Of a stretch of 59,313 nucleotides of DNA, positions 8,620 to 16,445 are shown in pieces; position 1 is the stretch's first letter, and the number at the start of each line of letters is the position of its first letter. The translations under genes were made by a program, and so were the position numbers. A model generated the notes under the pieces. The model was not told where the DNA came from. It saw only the letters and a program-made list of their open reading frames with translations, and made no database searches. The stretch comes from an uncultured Bacteroidales bacterium (GTDB lineage: Bacteria; Bacteroidota; Bacteroidia; Bacteroidales; P3), in assembly GCA_900319865.1 (NCBI GenBank), contig ONQD01000023.1, positions 1 through 59,313 on the forward strand, read 5' to 3'.

Positions 8620-10952
8620 AATGTCAAAGAACTAATATCGAACTAACTTTTTAAGCAATTCACAACTCCTTGGCGACAAAAACTTCCAAGTGCCACAATG
8701 TCAAAGAACTAATATCGAACTAACTTTTTAAGCAATTCACAACGCTTTCAAGGTTACTAATTAATGTAAGAAAATGTCAAAGAACTAATATCGAACTAAC
8801 TTTTTAAGCAATTCACAACACAGCCCGGTTTTCGCGTTTTTGCGCCCAAAATGTCAAAGAACTAATATCGAACTAACTTTTTAAGCAATTCACAACATGA
8901 GTTACTATTTTTATTCTTTTAAAAAAATGTCAAAGAACTAATATCGAACTAACTTTTTAAGCAATTCACAACTGTTTCTGTTTCTATTAGTTTCATAGGT
9001 TTAATGTCAAAGAACTAATATCGAACTAACTTTTTAAGCAATTCACAACCAATTATGTACTTCATTGTAATGTTTATTTAATGTCAAAGAACTAATATCG
9101 AACTAACTTTTTAAGCAATTCACAACGTGTTTTCGGTTGATATTCCGTCATTGACAAATGTCAAAGAACTAATATCGAACTAACTTTTTAAGCAATTCAC
9201 AACCCAACCGGGTTGGAGTATACACCCCGGTATAATGTCAAAGAACTAATATCGAACTAACTTTTTAAGCAATTCACAACGAAGACACCAGCAACAATGT
9301 CTATGAGATAATGTCAAAGAACTAATATCGAACTAACTTTTTAAGCAATTCACAACTATTTGACCACATTATATAACTTTGATTTAATGTCAAAGAACTA
9401 ATATCGAACTAACTTTTTAAGCAATTCACAACGGGAATGTGTGTCAAGGCCCAACTTTTGAAATGTCAAAGAACTAATATCGAACTAACTTTTTAAGCAA
9501 TTCACAACATCGCAAGGGTCTCCATTCACCTTGTTAAAATGTCAAAGAACTAATATCGAACTAACTTTTTAAGCAATTCACAACAGGCTCTCAATTTCAC
9601 CACGCACACGCACTAATGTCAAAGAACTAATATCGAACTAACTTTTTAAGCAATTCACAACACATGTGGCTCCACATGAACTTTCCCCAACAATGTCAAA
9701 GAACTAATATCGAACTAACTTTTTAAGCAATTCACAACCTAACTGCATTACGTATATCGTTTTCGGTTAATGTCAAAGAACTAATATCGAACTAACTTTT
9801 TAAGCAATTCACAACGGTATCGAGTTCAACCTTGAACCCCTGCATAATGTCAAAGAACTAATATCGAACTAACTTTTTAAGCAATTCACAACGGTACGAC
9901 TGCGACACATACACGGCGCGCAAATGTCAAAGAACTAATATCGAACTAACTTTTTAAGCAATTCACAACCCCCATCGGACAACACAAACCTCGCCGACTA
10001 ATGTCAAAGAACTAATATCGAACTAACTTTTTAAGCAATTCACAACACCAACTTACTGTTGCTATTCACTGCCATTAATGTCAAAGAACTAATATCGAAC
10101 TAACTTTTTAAGCAATTCACAACAGAGGCTGGTTTGTAGTTTCAAGTCCGCATAATGTCAAAGAACTAATATCGAACTAACTTTTTAAGCAATTCACAAC
10201 TGCTGTCGGCGGTGGGGTTGTATCGGTTGAATGTCAAAGAACTAATATCGAACTAACTTTTTAAGCAATTCACAACAGCAGTCGATGAACGTTCCCGGCT
10301 CAGCAAATGTCAAAGAACTAATATCGAACTAACTTTTTAAGCAATTCACAACACACAATGGGGTCTGACTTATGGCTCTCAAAATGTCAAAGAACTAATA
10401 TCGAACTAACTTTTTAAGCAATTCACAACATAAAGTCATTCACAAAGTCGGTGGTGGAAATGTCAAAGAACTAATATCGAAAGCAATTCACAACAGAGAA
10501 CACATTTTACGTCAGCGAAGATTGAATGTCAAAGAACTAATATCGAACTAACTTTTTAAGCAATTCACAACCGTATGAGTCTGGCGGTTACTATGCGTCA
10601 AAATGTCAAAGAACTAATATCGAACTAACTTTTTAAGCAATTCACAGCGCCGGTGCTAGTGCTGCCGGTTCCGCCATAAATGTCAAAGAACTAATATCGA
10701 ATGAACTTTTTAAGCAATTCACAGCCGCCTTCGGCGTATACCTTGCTGCACCGAGATGTCAAAGAACTAATATCGAATGAACTTTTTAAGCAATTCACAG
10801 CACAGCCAGAATGGTTGTTGGGTCGAGCTGAATGTCAAAGAACTAATATCGAACTAACTTTTTAAGCAATTCACAGCCTATTAAGCGGAACCGACACCAT
10901 TCATTGAATGTCAAAGAACTAATATCGAATGAACTTTTTAGCAATTCAGAGT
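8620..10952 (-). CRISPR. Type II-C CRISPR array, 31 repeats and 30 spacers
   Basis: Repeats are 47 bases, spacers mostly 29-30, unit 76-77. On the + strand each repeat begins AATGTCAAAG and ends GCAATTCACAAC; read from the minus strand it begins GTTGTGAATTGC, as type II crRNA repeats do, so crRNAs are assigned to the minus strand. Repeats 1-24 are identical by eye. Repeat 25 (10459-10494) has an 11-base internal deletion. Repeat 27 (10602) onward end CACAGC; those at 10679 and 10754 have GAATGAAC for GAACTAAC; the last (10907) is the most diverged. This decay marks the right end as the old end. Confidence 0.98.
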
Positions 10953-11003
10953 GCTATCCAAAGCCAATAGATTCCGGTGCTTGTTAGAGTCGGTTTTTTA
11001 TCT

Positions 11004-11036
11004 AAAAAAAGGCGACGGAAGTTAATCGCTCCCGCC
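11004..11036 (-). terminator. tracrRNA terminator
   Basis: Minus-strand stem between GGCGGGAG and CTTCC-GTCGCC (11036 to 11011) with a small bulge, followed by TTTTTTT (11010-11004). Confidence 0.8.
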
Positions 11037-11090
11037 CCCTTGATAGTTTTCACAACGGAATAATCCTTATTGTGAATTGCTTAAAAAGCT
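11004..11090 (-). ncRNA. tracrRNA
   Basis: The minus strand carries a 19-base anti-repeat (11070-11088, CTTTTTAAGCAATTCACAA) complementary to the start of the crRNA repeat. It is followed by a short GGATTATTCC hairpin, TTGTGAAAAC, then a G/C-rich interrupted stem (11011-11036, GGCGGGAG...CCGTCGCC) and seven T. This is the order expected of a II-C tracrRNA: anti-repeat, nexus-like hairpin, terminator. About 87 bases. A full promoter places the start at or just before the anti-repeat. Ends are inferred, not mapped. Confidence 0.92.
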
Positions 11091-11094
11091 GTTG

Positions 11095-11126
11095 CAAAAA
11101 TACAACAAATTTTTCAATTGAGCAAA
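11095..11126 (-). promoter_or_regulatory. tracrRNA promoter
   Basis: Minus strand: TTTG (11126-11123), 20-base spacer, TATTTTTG (11102-11095). Both boxes match the Bacteroidota consensus TTTG-N19-20-TAnnTTTG exactly and predict a start near 11088-11090, at the anti-repeat. Confidence 0.85.
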
Positions 11127-11158
11127 TAAAAAATGTCACTCTCTGATATTCAAGTGCG

Positions 11159-12559
11159 TTACAGTTCTACTTCTTGGCGGAATTCGGGGATTTCGATGTT
11201 GCGCCAGCCGGCTTTGAGGAGGGTGTCGCGGAAGTTGAGCTGGGTTTGCTCTTCGCCGTGGACCAGGAAGAGGGTCTTCACTTTGCGTTTGTTTTGGCAG
11301 TCGATGTATTTCATCATTTCTTTGTAGTCGCCGTGACCGGAGAGAGATTCGATGCGGCGCAGTTCGGCTCTGACCTCATGGGGATGGCCAAAGATGGACA
11401 CTTCCTTGTCGCCGCGCATGATTTTGGCCCCAAGGGTTTTGGGTTCGCAGTAGCCGACACAGAGAATGGTGGTGGAGGGGTCTTCGATGTGGTTGGCGAG
11501 ATGGTGTTTGACTCGGCCGGCCTCCATCATGCCCGAGGCGGAGATGATGACACAGGGTTTGTGGCGTAGGTTGAGTTCCTTGGAGGCCTCGACGGACTGT
11601 ATGTACTGCAGGCGGTCGAATCCGAAGGGGTCGGGGTCTTTCTTCATGTAGTCGAGAATGGGCTGGCCGAAGCATTCGGTGTGGAGGCGCATGATGTTGG
11701 TGGCGGAGATGCTGAGAGGGCTGTCGACAAAGACATCGATGTCGGGCAGGAGTTCGGCATGCTCGAGGCGGTCGAGGGCATAGATGATTTCCTGTGCGCG
11801 GCCGACGGCGAAGGAGGGGATGATGAGTTTGCCTTTCTTCTTGGTGCAGGTGTCGAGCACGGCCATGAGGAGTTCCTGCTCGGCATCCTTGAGGGTGTCG
11901 TGGATGCGGTCGCCATAGGTGGATTCCATGATGAGGTAGTCGACCTGCGGGAAGGGTTCGGGGTCTTTGAGGATGTGTTTGCTGTATCGGCCTATGTCGC
12001 CGGTGTAGCCCAGCTTGATGATGCGGCGGCCGTCGCGTATTTTGAGGTACACACAGCTGCTGCCCAGGATGTGGCCGGCATCGTAGAACTCGACAGTCAC
12101 TTCGCCCTCGATGTTGAAGGGTTTGTGGTAGGGGACACTGATGAAACAGTGCATACACTCCTGTGCCTCTTTCTCGGTGTAGATGGGTTCGACGGGGTCT
12201 TTATGTTGCTCCTTGAGTTTTTTGTTGAAGGTGTGGACATCGGCCTCCTGTATGCGGCCTGCATCGGCCAGCATGATGGCGCAGAGGTCGCGGGTGGCGG
12301 GGGTGCAGAGGACGGTGCCGCGGAATCCCAGCTTGTAGATGTAGGGGATGAGACCGGAGTGGTCGATATGGGCGTGGGAGAGGATGAGGTAATCGATTTC
12401 GGTGGGGTCGAAACCAAGGTCGCGGTTCATGGCGTCGGTTTCGAGGCCTTTGCCTTGATACATTCCACAGTCGAGCAGGATTTTCAAGCCCTTCTTGGTG
12501 GTGATGAGGTGTTTGCTGCCAGTCACTTCGCGGGCAGCACCCATAAATTGCAGTTTCAT
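11159..12559 (-). CDS. MBL-fold beta-CASP ribonuclease-like protein
   Basis: 466 residues. The metallo-beta-lactamase motif HAHIDH (62-67) lies in ILSHAHIDHSGLIPY. Further metal-ligand segments are DAGHILGSS and YTGDIGR, and the beta-CASP region contains MESTYGDR, IPSFAVGRAQEI, SASGMMEAGRV and a C-terminal SLSGHGD. Proteins of this YsdC/CPSF73-like group are zinc-dependent RNA-processing nucleases; the substrate here is unknown. Length fits the family. It is monocistronic, starts at the ATG at 12559, and converges on the CRISPR array, ending 33 bases from the tracrRNA promoter. Confidence 0.92.
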   Translation of the reverse strand: MKLQFMGAAREVTGSKHLITTKKGLKILLDCGMYQGKGLETDAMNRDLGFDPTEIDYLILSHAHIDHSGLIPYIYKLGFRGTVLCTPATRDLCAIMLADAGRIQEADVHTFNKKLKEQHKDPVEPIYTEKEAQECMHCFISVPYHKPFNIEGEVTVEFYDAGHILGSSCVYLKIRDGRRIIKLGYTGDIGRYSKHILKDPEPFPQVDYLIMESTYGDRIHDTLKDAEQELLMAVLDTCTKKKGKLIIPSFAVGRAQEIIYALDRLEHAELLPDIDVFVDSPLSISATNIMRLHTECFGQPILDYMKKDPDPFGFDRLQYIQSVEASKELNLRHKPCVIISASGMMEAGRVKHHLANHIEDPSTTILCVGYCEPKTLGAKIMRGDKEVSIFGHPHEVRAELRRIESLSGHGDYKEMMKYIDCQNKRKVKTLFLVHGEEQTQLNFRDTLLKAGWRNIEIPEFRQEVEL

Positions 12560-12686
12560 ATAGCCAATTGCATTAATTACACATTACCACGGCCACCAAC
12601 AACGGGGACAACTGTTTGCACGACGGGGCATTAAACGTTTCACCGTCAACAATTGAATGTGCGGCAGGCGGCCGACAACTGAGCAG

Positions 12687-12694
12687 CAAAGATA
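12687..12694 (-). promoter_or_regulatory. Promoter -7 box for the beta-CASP gene
   Basis: Minus strand TATCTTTG, 128 bases upstream of the ATG at 12559. A 14-bp palindrome lies just upstream of it (12703-12716). Confidence 0.5.
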
Positions 12695-12702
12695 CATCTT
12701 TT

Positions 12703-12716
12703 TTTCCAATTGGAAA
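12703..12716. promoter_or_regulatory. 14-bp perfect palindrome, possible operator
   Basis: TTTCCAATTGGAAA, a perfect palindrome, 8 bases upstream of the -7 box of the beta-CASP gene, where a regulator could contact the promoter. Confidence 0.3.
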
Positions 12717-12917
12717 GAAAAGTATAGCGAAAAATGTTTGCAAAGAGAGCAAAGGGCAAAGGTCTCAGGCATTTGCGACCGGAGGCGTAAGGGAATATAG
12801 GACGGTTGGCGGTGCGGGAAATGGAGGCAGGGAGCCGCTTGCGAGGGGATGGGAAAGAGGATTATTGTCTCTGGGAGGGTGAAAGAGTTTTTTTTGTGAT
12901 GAATGGGAAAATATGAG

Positions 12918-12925
12918 TATATTTG
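12918..12925 (+). promoter_or_regulatory. Promoter for the Y-family polymerase gene
   Basis: TATATTTG followed by CA, with a TTTG 21 bases upstream. Transcription would start near 12930, after the first ATG of the open frame (12903), so translation must begin later. Confidence 0.6.
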
Positions 12926-12962
12926 CAGCGGGAATATAACACCCTACAAAACATTTAACCCC

Positions 12963-14474
12963 TTGGAAGATAAACAACGGACATATATAGCCATAGACTT
13001 GAAGTCGTTTTACGCCTCGGTGGAGTGCGTGGAGCGGGGACTGGACCCACTGACGACCAACTTGGTGGTGGCCGACGCGAGCCGGACGGAGAAGACGATA
13101 TGCCTGGCCGTGTCGCCGTCGTTGAAGCAATATGGCATAGGGGGACGGGCAAGGCTGTTTGAGGTGGTGCAACGGCTGCGTGAGGTGAACTACAGCCGCC
13201 GTATGGCCTTGGGGATGCGGGCATTTGAGGGGAAGTCGGTTTCGGACACAGAGCTGAAGGCACGTCCGGAACTGGAGGTGGACTATATTGCCGCAGTGCC
13301 GCGAATGGCCTACTATATAGAGTACAGCACACGGATATACAAGATTTATTTGAAGTACCTGTCGCCAGAGGATATACATGTGTATTCGATAGACGAGGTG
13401 CTGATGAATGTGACGGACTACCTGACCCTGTATCACACTACCGCCCACCAACTGGCTATGACCATGATACGCGACGTGCTGCGGCAGACGGGCATCACCG
13501 CCACCGCTGGCATTGGGAGTAACCTGTATCTGTGCAAGGTGGCAATGGACATTATGGCCAAGAAACAACCCGCCGACAAGGACGGGGTGCGGATAGCGGA
13601 ACTGGACGAGATGAGCTACCGCCGCCAACTGTGGGACCACCGACCGCTGACCGACTTTTGGCGCGTGGGGCGCGGGATTGCCAACCAGCTGGCCGCCTAC
13701 GGCATAGACACCATGGGGAAGGTGGCGCGCTGCTCGGTGGAGAACGAAGAGCTGCTGTACCGACTTTTCGGCGTGAACGCCGAATTGCTGATAGACCATG
13801 CATGGGGTTGGGAGCCTTGCACCATAGACCTGATAAAGGCCTACCGCCCCGAGAGCAACTCGTTCAGCCATGGACAGGTGCTGAGCTGCCCCTACACCTG
13901 GGAGAAAGCGCGAGTGGTGGTGCAAGAAATGGCCGACACGATGGTGCTGGAGCTGGTGGAGAAACGGCTGGTGACCGACCAACTGGTGCTGACCATAAGC
14001 TACGACGCCGAGAGCCTGACCAATCCCGCCATAAGCAGAAAATACACGGGGCCGCGGACCACAGACTATTATGGCCGCTCGGTGCCCAAGGCGGCACACG
14101 GCACAGCCAAGCTGAAGAGTGCGGGGTCGTCGTCGAAAGTGATAATAGAAGCCGTGATGCAGCTGTATGACAATATAACGAACCCCGATTTGCTGATACG
14201 CTACATCAACCTGACCACCAACCACATTATGGACGAGCAGGTGGCCAAGCAACAAGCAGAGCCGCAACAGCTGGACCTCTTTACCGACTACGAGGCACTG
14301 GAACGGCAGCGGCAGGCCGAAGAGGCCGAGAGGGACAAGGAACGCAAGATACAGGAAGTGCAGATACAGATAAAGAAACGCTTTGGCAAAAACGCCATAC
14401 TGAAAGGATTGAACTTTGAGGAAGGCGCCACCGCGCGTGACCGCAACAACCAGATAGGAGGACACAAAGCATGA
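12963..14474 (+). CDS. Y-family DNA polymerase (UmuC/ImpB/DinP-like), translesion synthesis
   Basis: About 503 residues from TTG. It copies damaged DNA in an error-prone way. Visible motifs: YIAIDLKSFYASVE at the N-terminus (first catalytic aspartate and the YAS steric region), VYSIDEVLMNV (catalytic Asp-Glu), a helix-hairpin-helix-like stretch FWRVGRGIANQLAAYGI, a clamp-binding pentapeptide QLDLF about 85 residues before the end, and a C-terminus GKNAILKG...NNQIGGHKA characteristic of this subgroup. The frame is open from an ATG at 12903, but the promoter box lies inside that extension; the TTG at 12963 gives MEDKQRTYIAIDLKS. It overlaps the next gene by four bases (ATGA). Confidence 0.9.
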   Translation: MEDKQRTYIAIDLKSFYASVECVERGLDPLTTNLVVADASRTEKTICLAVSPSLKQYGIGGRARLFEVVQRLREVNYSRRMALGMRAFEGKSVSDTELKARPELEVDYIAAVPRMAYYIEYSTRIYKIYLKYLSPEDIHVYSIDEVLMNVTDYLTLYHTTAHQLAMTMIRDVLRQTGITATAGIGSNLYLCKVAMDIMAKKQPADKDGVRIAELDEMSYRRQLWDHRPLTDFWRVGRGIANQLAAYGIDTMGKVARCSVENEELLYRLFGVNAELLIDHAWGWEPCTIDLIKAYRPESNSFSHGQVLSCPYTWEKARVVVQEMADTMVLELVEKRLVTDQLVLTISYDAESLTNPAISRKYTGPRTTDYYGRSVPKAAHGTAKLKSAGSSSKVIIEAVMQLYDNITNPDLLIRYINLTTNHIMDEQVAKQQAEPQQLDLFTDYEALERQRQAEEAERDKERKIQEVQIQIKKRFGKNAILKGLNFEEGATARDRNNQIGGHKA

Positions 14475-14641
14475 CAGACGAATATGACGACATAATAGAC
14501 CTACCGCACCACGTGTCGCAACGGCACGCACCAATGCCGCTCGAGGCGCGGGCCGCCCAGTTTGCACCCTTTGCCGCACTGACCGGTCACAACAACGCCA
14601 TAGAAGAAACCGCACGTCAGGCCGCCAAGGACAACGAATAG
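14471..14641 (+). CDS. Small YolD-like partner of the Y-family polymerase
   Basis: 56 residues starting MTDEYDDIIDLPHHVS and containing AAQFAPFAALTGHNNAIEET. The DDII.LPHHVS and RAAQFAPFAALTG segments match the short protein that commonly follows this type of polymerase gene. Its ATG overlaps the polymerase stop (ATGA), so the two are translationally coupled. It ends soon after the conserved core (QAAKDNE), shorter than relatives that carry a charged tail. Its biochemical role is not known; a part in damage tolerance is inferred from context. Confidence 0.75.
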   Translation: MTDEYDDIIDLPHHVSQRHAPMPLEARAAQFAPFAALTGHNNAIEETARQAAKDNE

Positions 14642-14815
14642 CAGCACGACTCACCACGGAACGAGGACGAAACCACGCCCACCCAACCGGCACACGGCAT
14701 ACGGATGGCCACACAGCCAGCCACATGCATGACCGGAAATCCGGATGACTGTGGAAAACGGGAATGAGGGAAAGAAAAAAACCTTTGTTTTTCCTTTCAT
14801 GTGTCATATTTTTTG

Positions 14816-14823
14816 TATCTTTG
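14816..14823 (+). promoter_or_regulatory. Promoter -7 box for pfkA
   Basis: TATCTTTG, 69 bases before the ATG at 14893. A small hairpin, CCCCT-AATA-AGGGG (14827-14840), sits at the predicted 5' end of the mRNA. Confidence 0.6.
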
Positions 14824-14892
14824 TATCCCCTAATAAGGGGAGCCTACGGGATATAACCCCACTATTAGTCAATTATTTAAAGGAGAAATAAC

Positions 14893-15993
14893 ATGGCATT
14901 GAAAAGAGTTATGGTCCTCACGGGAGGCGGCGACTGTCCCGGCCTGAACGCAGTGATACGCGGCATAGTGAAACGTGCGTCGCAAGAAAAAGACTGGGAA
15001 GTGATAGGCTGCATCGAGTCGTTCAACGGCGTGCTACGTGAGCCCACCGAGATAATGGAGCTGACCGAGAAGACAGTAGAAGGTCTTCAGATACAAGGCG
15101 GAACCATATTGGGCACCACCAACAAGGGAGGCCCATTTGCATGGCCCGTGAAACAACAGGACGGCACTTGGACCACCGTGGACCGCAGCGACGAGATGAT
15201 CCGCAAACTGCAGTATCTAGGCGTGGACGCCGTGATTAATATTGGTGGTGACGGCTCGCAACGCATCTCTTTGGGGCTGGCCCAGAAGGGACTGAACATT
15301 GTGGGCGTGCCCAAGACTATAGACAACGACCTGTCGTCGACCGACTACACTTTCGGGTTCCAGACCGCCGTGCAGATATGCACCGAGGCCATCGACAAGC
15401 TGGTGACCACCGCCGCCAGCCACAACCGAGTGTTCATCATGGAAGTGATGGGACGCGATGCCGGATGGATTGCCCTGCACAGCGCCATAGCCGGCGGGGC
15501 TGATGTATGCATCATTCCCGAAATACCTTATGACATCAACAAGATTAAAAACAAGATAGAGCAGCGGTACAACAAACGGCACGGATACTGCATCATTGTG
15601 GTGGCCGAAGGGGCCAAGGCCAAGGGTGGGTCCGCTGTAGGTTCGCAAGCCACCGAGGTGGGCTATCAGCACATCCGTTTGGGCGGCATATGCCACCAGC
15701 TGGCAGCAGATTTGAAAGAAGCCGGCGTGGAGCACGACATCCGCTGCACCATTCTGGGGCACCTGCAACGCGGTGGCACACCCATCGCCTTCGACCGCGT
15801 GCTGGCCTCACAGTTTGGCGTGCGCGCTATGGAAGAGGTCATCAACGGTAACTATGGCAAAATGGTGGCCTACCGCCACCCCGACATCGTGGCCGTGTCG
15901 CTGGAAGAGGCCGTCCGTGCACAGAACCTCGTAGACCCCAACGGCGCACTGGTCCACACAGCCAAAGGCCTCGGCATAGAATTTGGTGAGTAA
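14893..15993 (+). CDS. pfkA: 6-phosphofructokinase
   Basis: 366 residues; phosphorylates fructose 6-phosphate, the committing step of glycolysis. The phosphoryl-donor loop GGGDCPGLN lies at 11-19, GGDGS at 118-122, the catalytic motif TIDND at 142-146, and MEVMGRDAGWIA and LGHLQRGG follow. The donor-specificity residues are mixed: Gly121 (position 104 in E. coli numbering, typical of ATP users) with Lys141 (position 124, typical of pyrophosphate enzymes), a combination known in ATP-dependent group III enzymes. It is monocistronic between its own promoter and a perfect terminator. Confidence 0.95.
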   Translation: MALKRVMVLTGGGDCPGLNAVIRGIVKRASQEKDWEVIGCIESFNGVLREPTEIMELTEKTVEGLQIQGGTILGTTNKGGPFAWPVKQQDGTWTTVDRSDEMIRKLQYLGVDAVINIGGDGSQRISLGLAQKGLNIVGVPKTIDNDLSSTDYTFGFQTAVQICTEAIDKLVTTAASHNRVFIMEVMGRDAGWIALHSAIAGGADVCIIPEIPYDINKIKNKIEQRYNKRHGYCIIVVAEGAKAKGGSAVGSQATEVGYQHIRLGGICHQLAADLKEAGVEHDIRCTILGHLQRGGTPIAFDRVLASQFGVRAMEEVINGNYGKMVAYRHPDIVAVSLEEAVRAQNLVDPNGALVHTAKGLGIEFGE

Positions 15994-16044
15994 CACGGAA
16001 AGGACTTGTTGCTCACCCCCAGCATATAATGCACAATACCCCAC

Positions 16045-16074
16045 AGAGCTGCAAGGCATCCCCCTTGCAGCTCT
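16045..16074 (+). terminator. Hairpin terminator after pfkA
   Basis: Perfect 12-bp stem AGAGCTGCAAGG / CCTTGCAGCTCT with a 6-base loop, followed by an AT-rich run (AATTTATT). Confidence 0.75.
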
Positions 16075-16349
16075 AATTTATTAAAACAGGTTGACCGTGG
16101 GGAAACCTTTTTGTCAAACATTATGGGGCATCTCACATTCAATGTGCTTACTGGCTGAAAACACTATGGAGAAATAGGCAACACCCATGTAATACTCCAA
16201 GTGACAGAATAAACACTTACGCATTTCCGAAAGAAAAGTCTCACAACGAAAGAGAAAAAGCCACAAGGGACTGCCCTGAGGTGTTTTTCTTTTTGTGGCA
16301 TGCGGTATGAAGAACAAATAAAAAAGTTGACTGAATAAGAAAAATATTG

Positions 16350-16357
16350 TATATTTG
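16350..16357 (+). promoter_or_regulatory. Promoter -7 box for purH
   Basis: TATATTTG followed by CA, 88 bases before the purH ATG, giving an AT-rich leader of about 80 bases. Confidence 0.65.
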
Positions 16358-16379
16358 CATTTTGCAAGTACAAATGCAA
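16355..16379 (+). promoter_or_regulatory. Inverted repeat at the purH transcription start
   Basis: TTGCATTT (16355-16362) and AAATGCAA (16372-16379), perfect 8-bp arms with a 9-base centre, overlapping the -7 box and the predicted start. It could be an operator or a 5'-end hairpin; purine control is only a guess from the gene served. Confidence 0.4.
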
Positions 16380-16445
16380 TATATCGCGCAAGTGATGTAT
16401 TGTCAGTATTTTATATGGATATATAGCATATAATATATAGTAATA

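Larger units (their letters stand above)
12560..12962. other. Intergenic region between divergent genes
   Basis: About 400 bases between the beta-CASP gene and the polymerase gene. It holds the two promoter boxes (12687 minus, 12918 plus) and the 14-bp palindrome; no other gene is credible. Confidence 0.5.
15994..16445. other. Intergenic region pfkA-purH
   Basis: Contains the pfkA terminator, a longer imperfect inverted repeat around 16260-16305 (GCCACAA...TTGTGGC), and the purH promoter and leader. No credible gene; minus-strand open frames here are short and unlike any family. Confidence 0.5.

Noticed and set aside
11681-12634. 317-codon + strand frame
   Set aside because: Antisense shadow of the beta-CASP nuclease gene.
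12765-14807. 680-codon minus-strand open frame
   Set aside because: Covers the Y-family polymerase gene in antisense; low-complexity, no motif.
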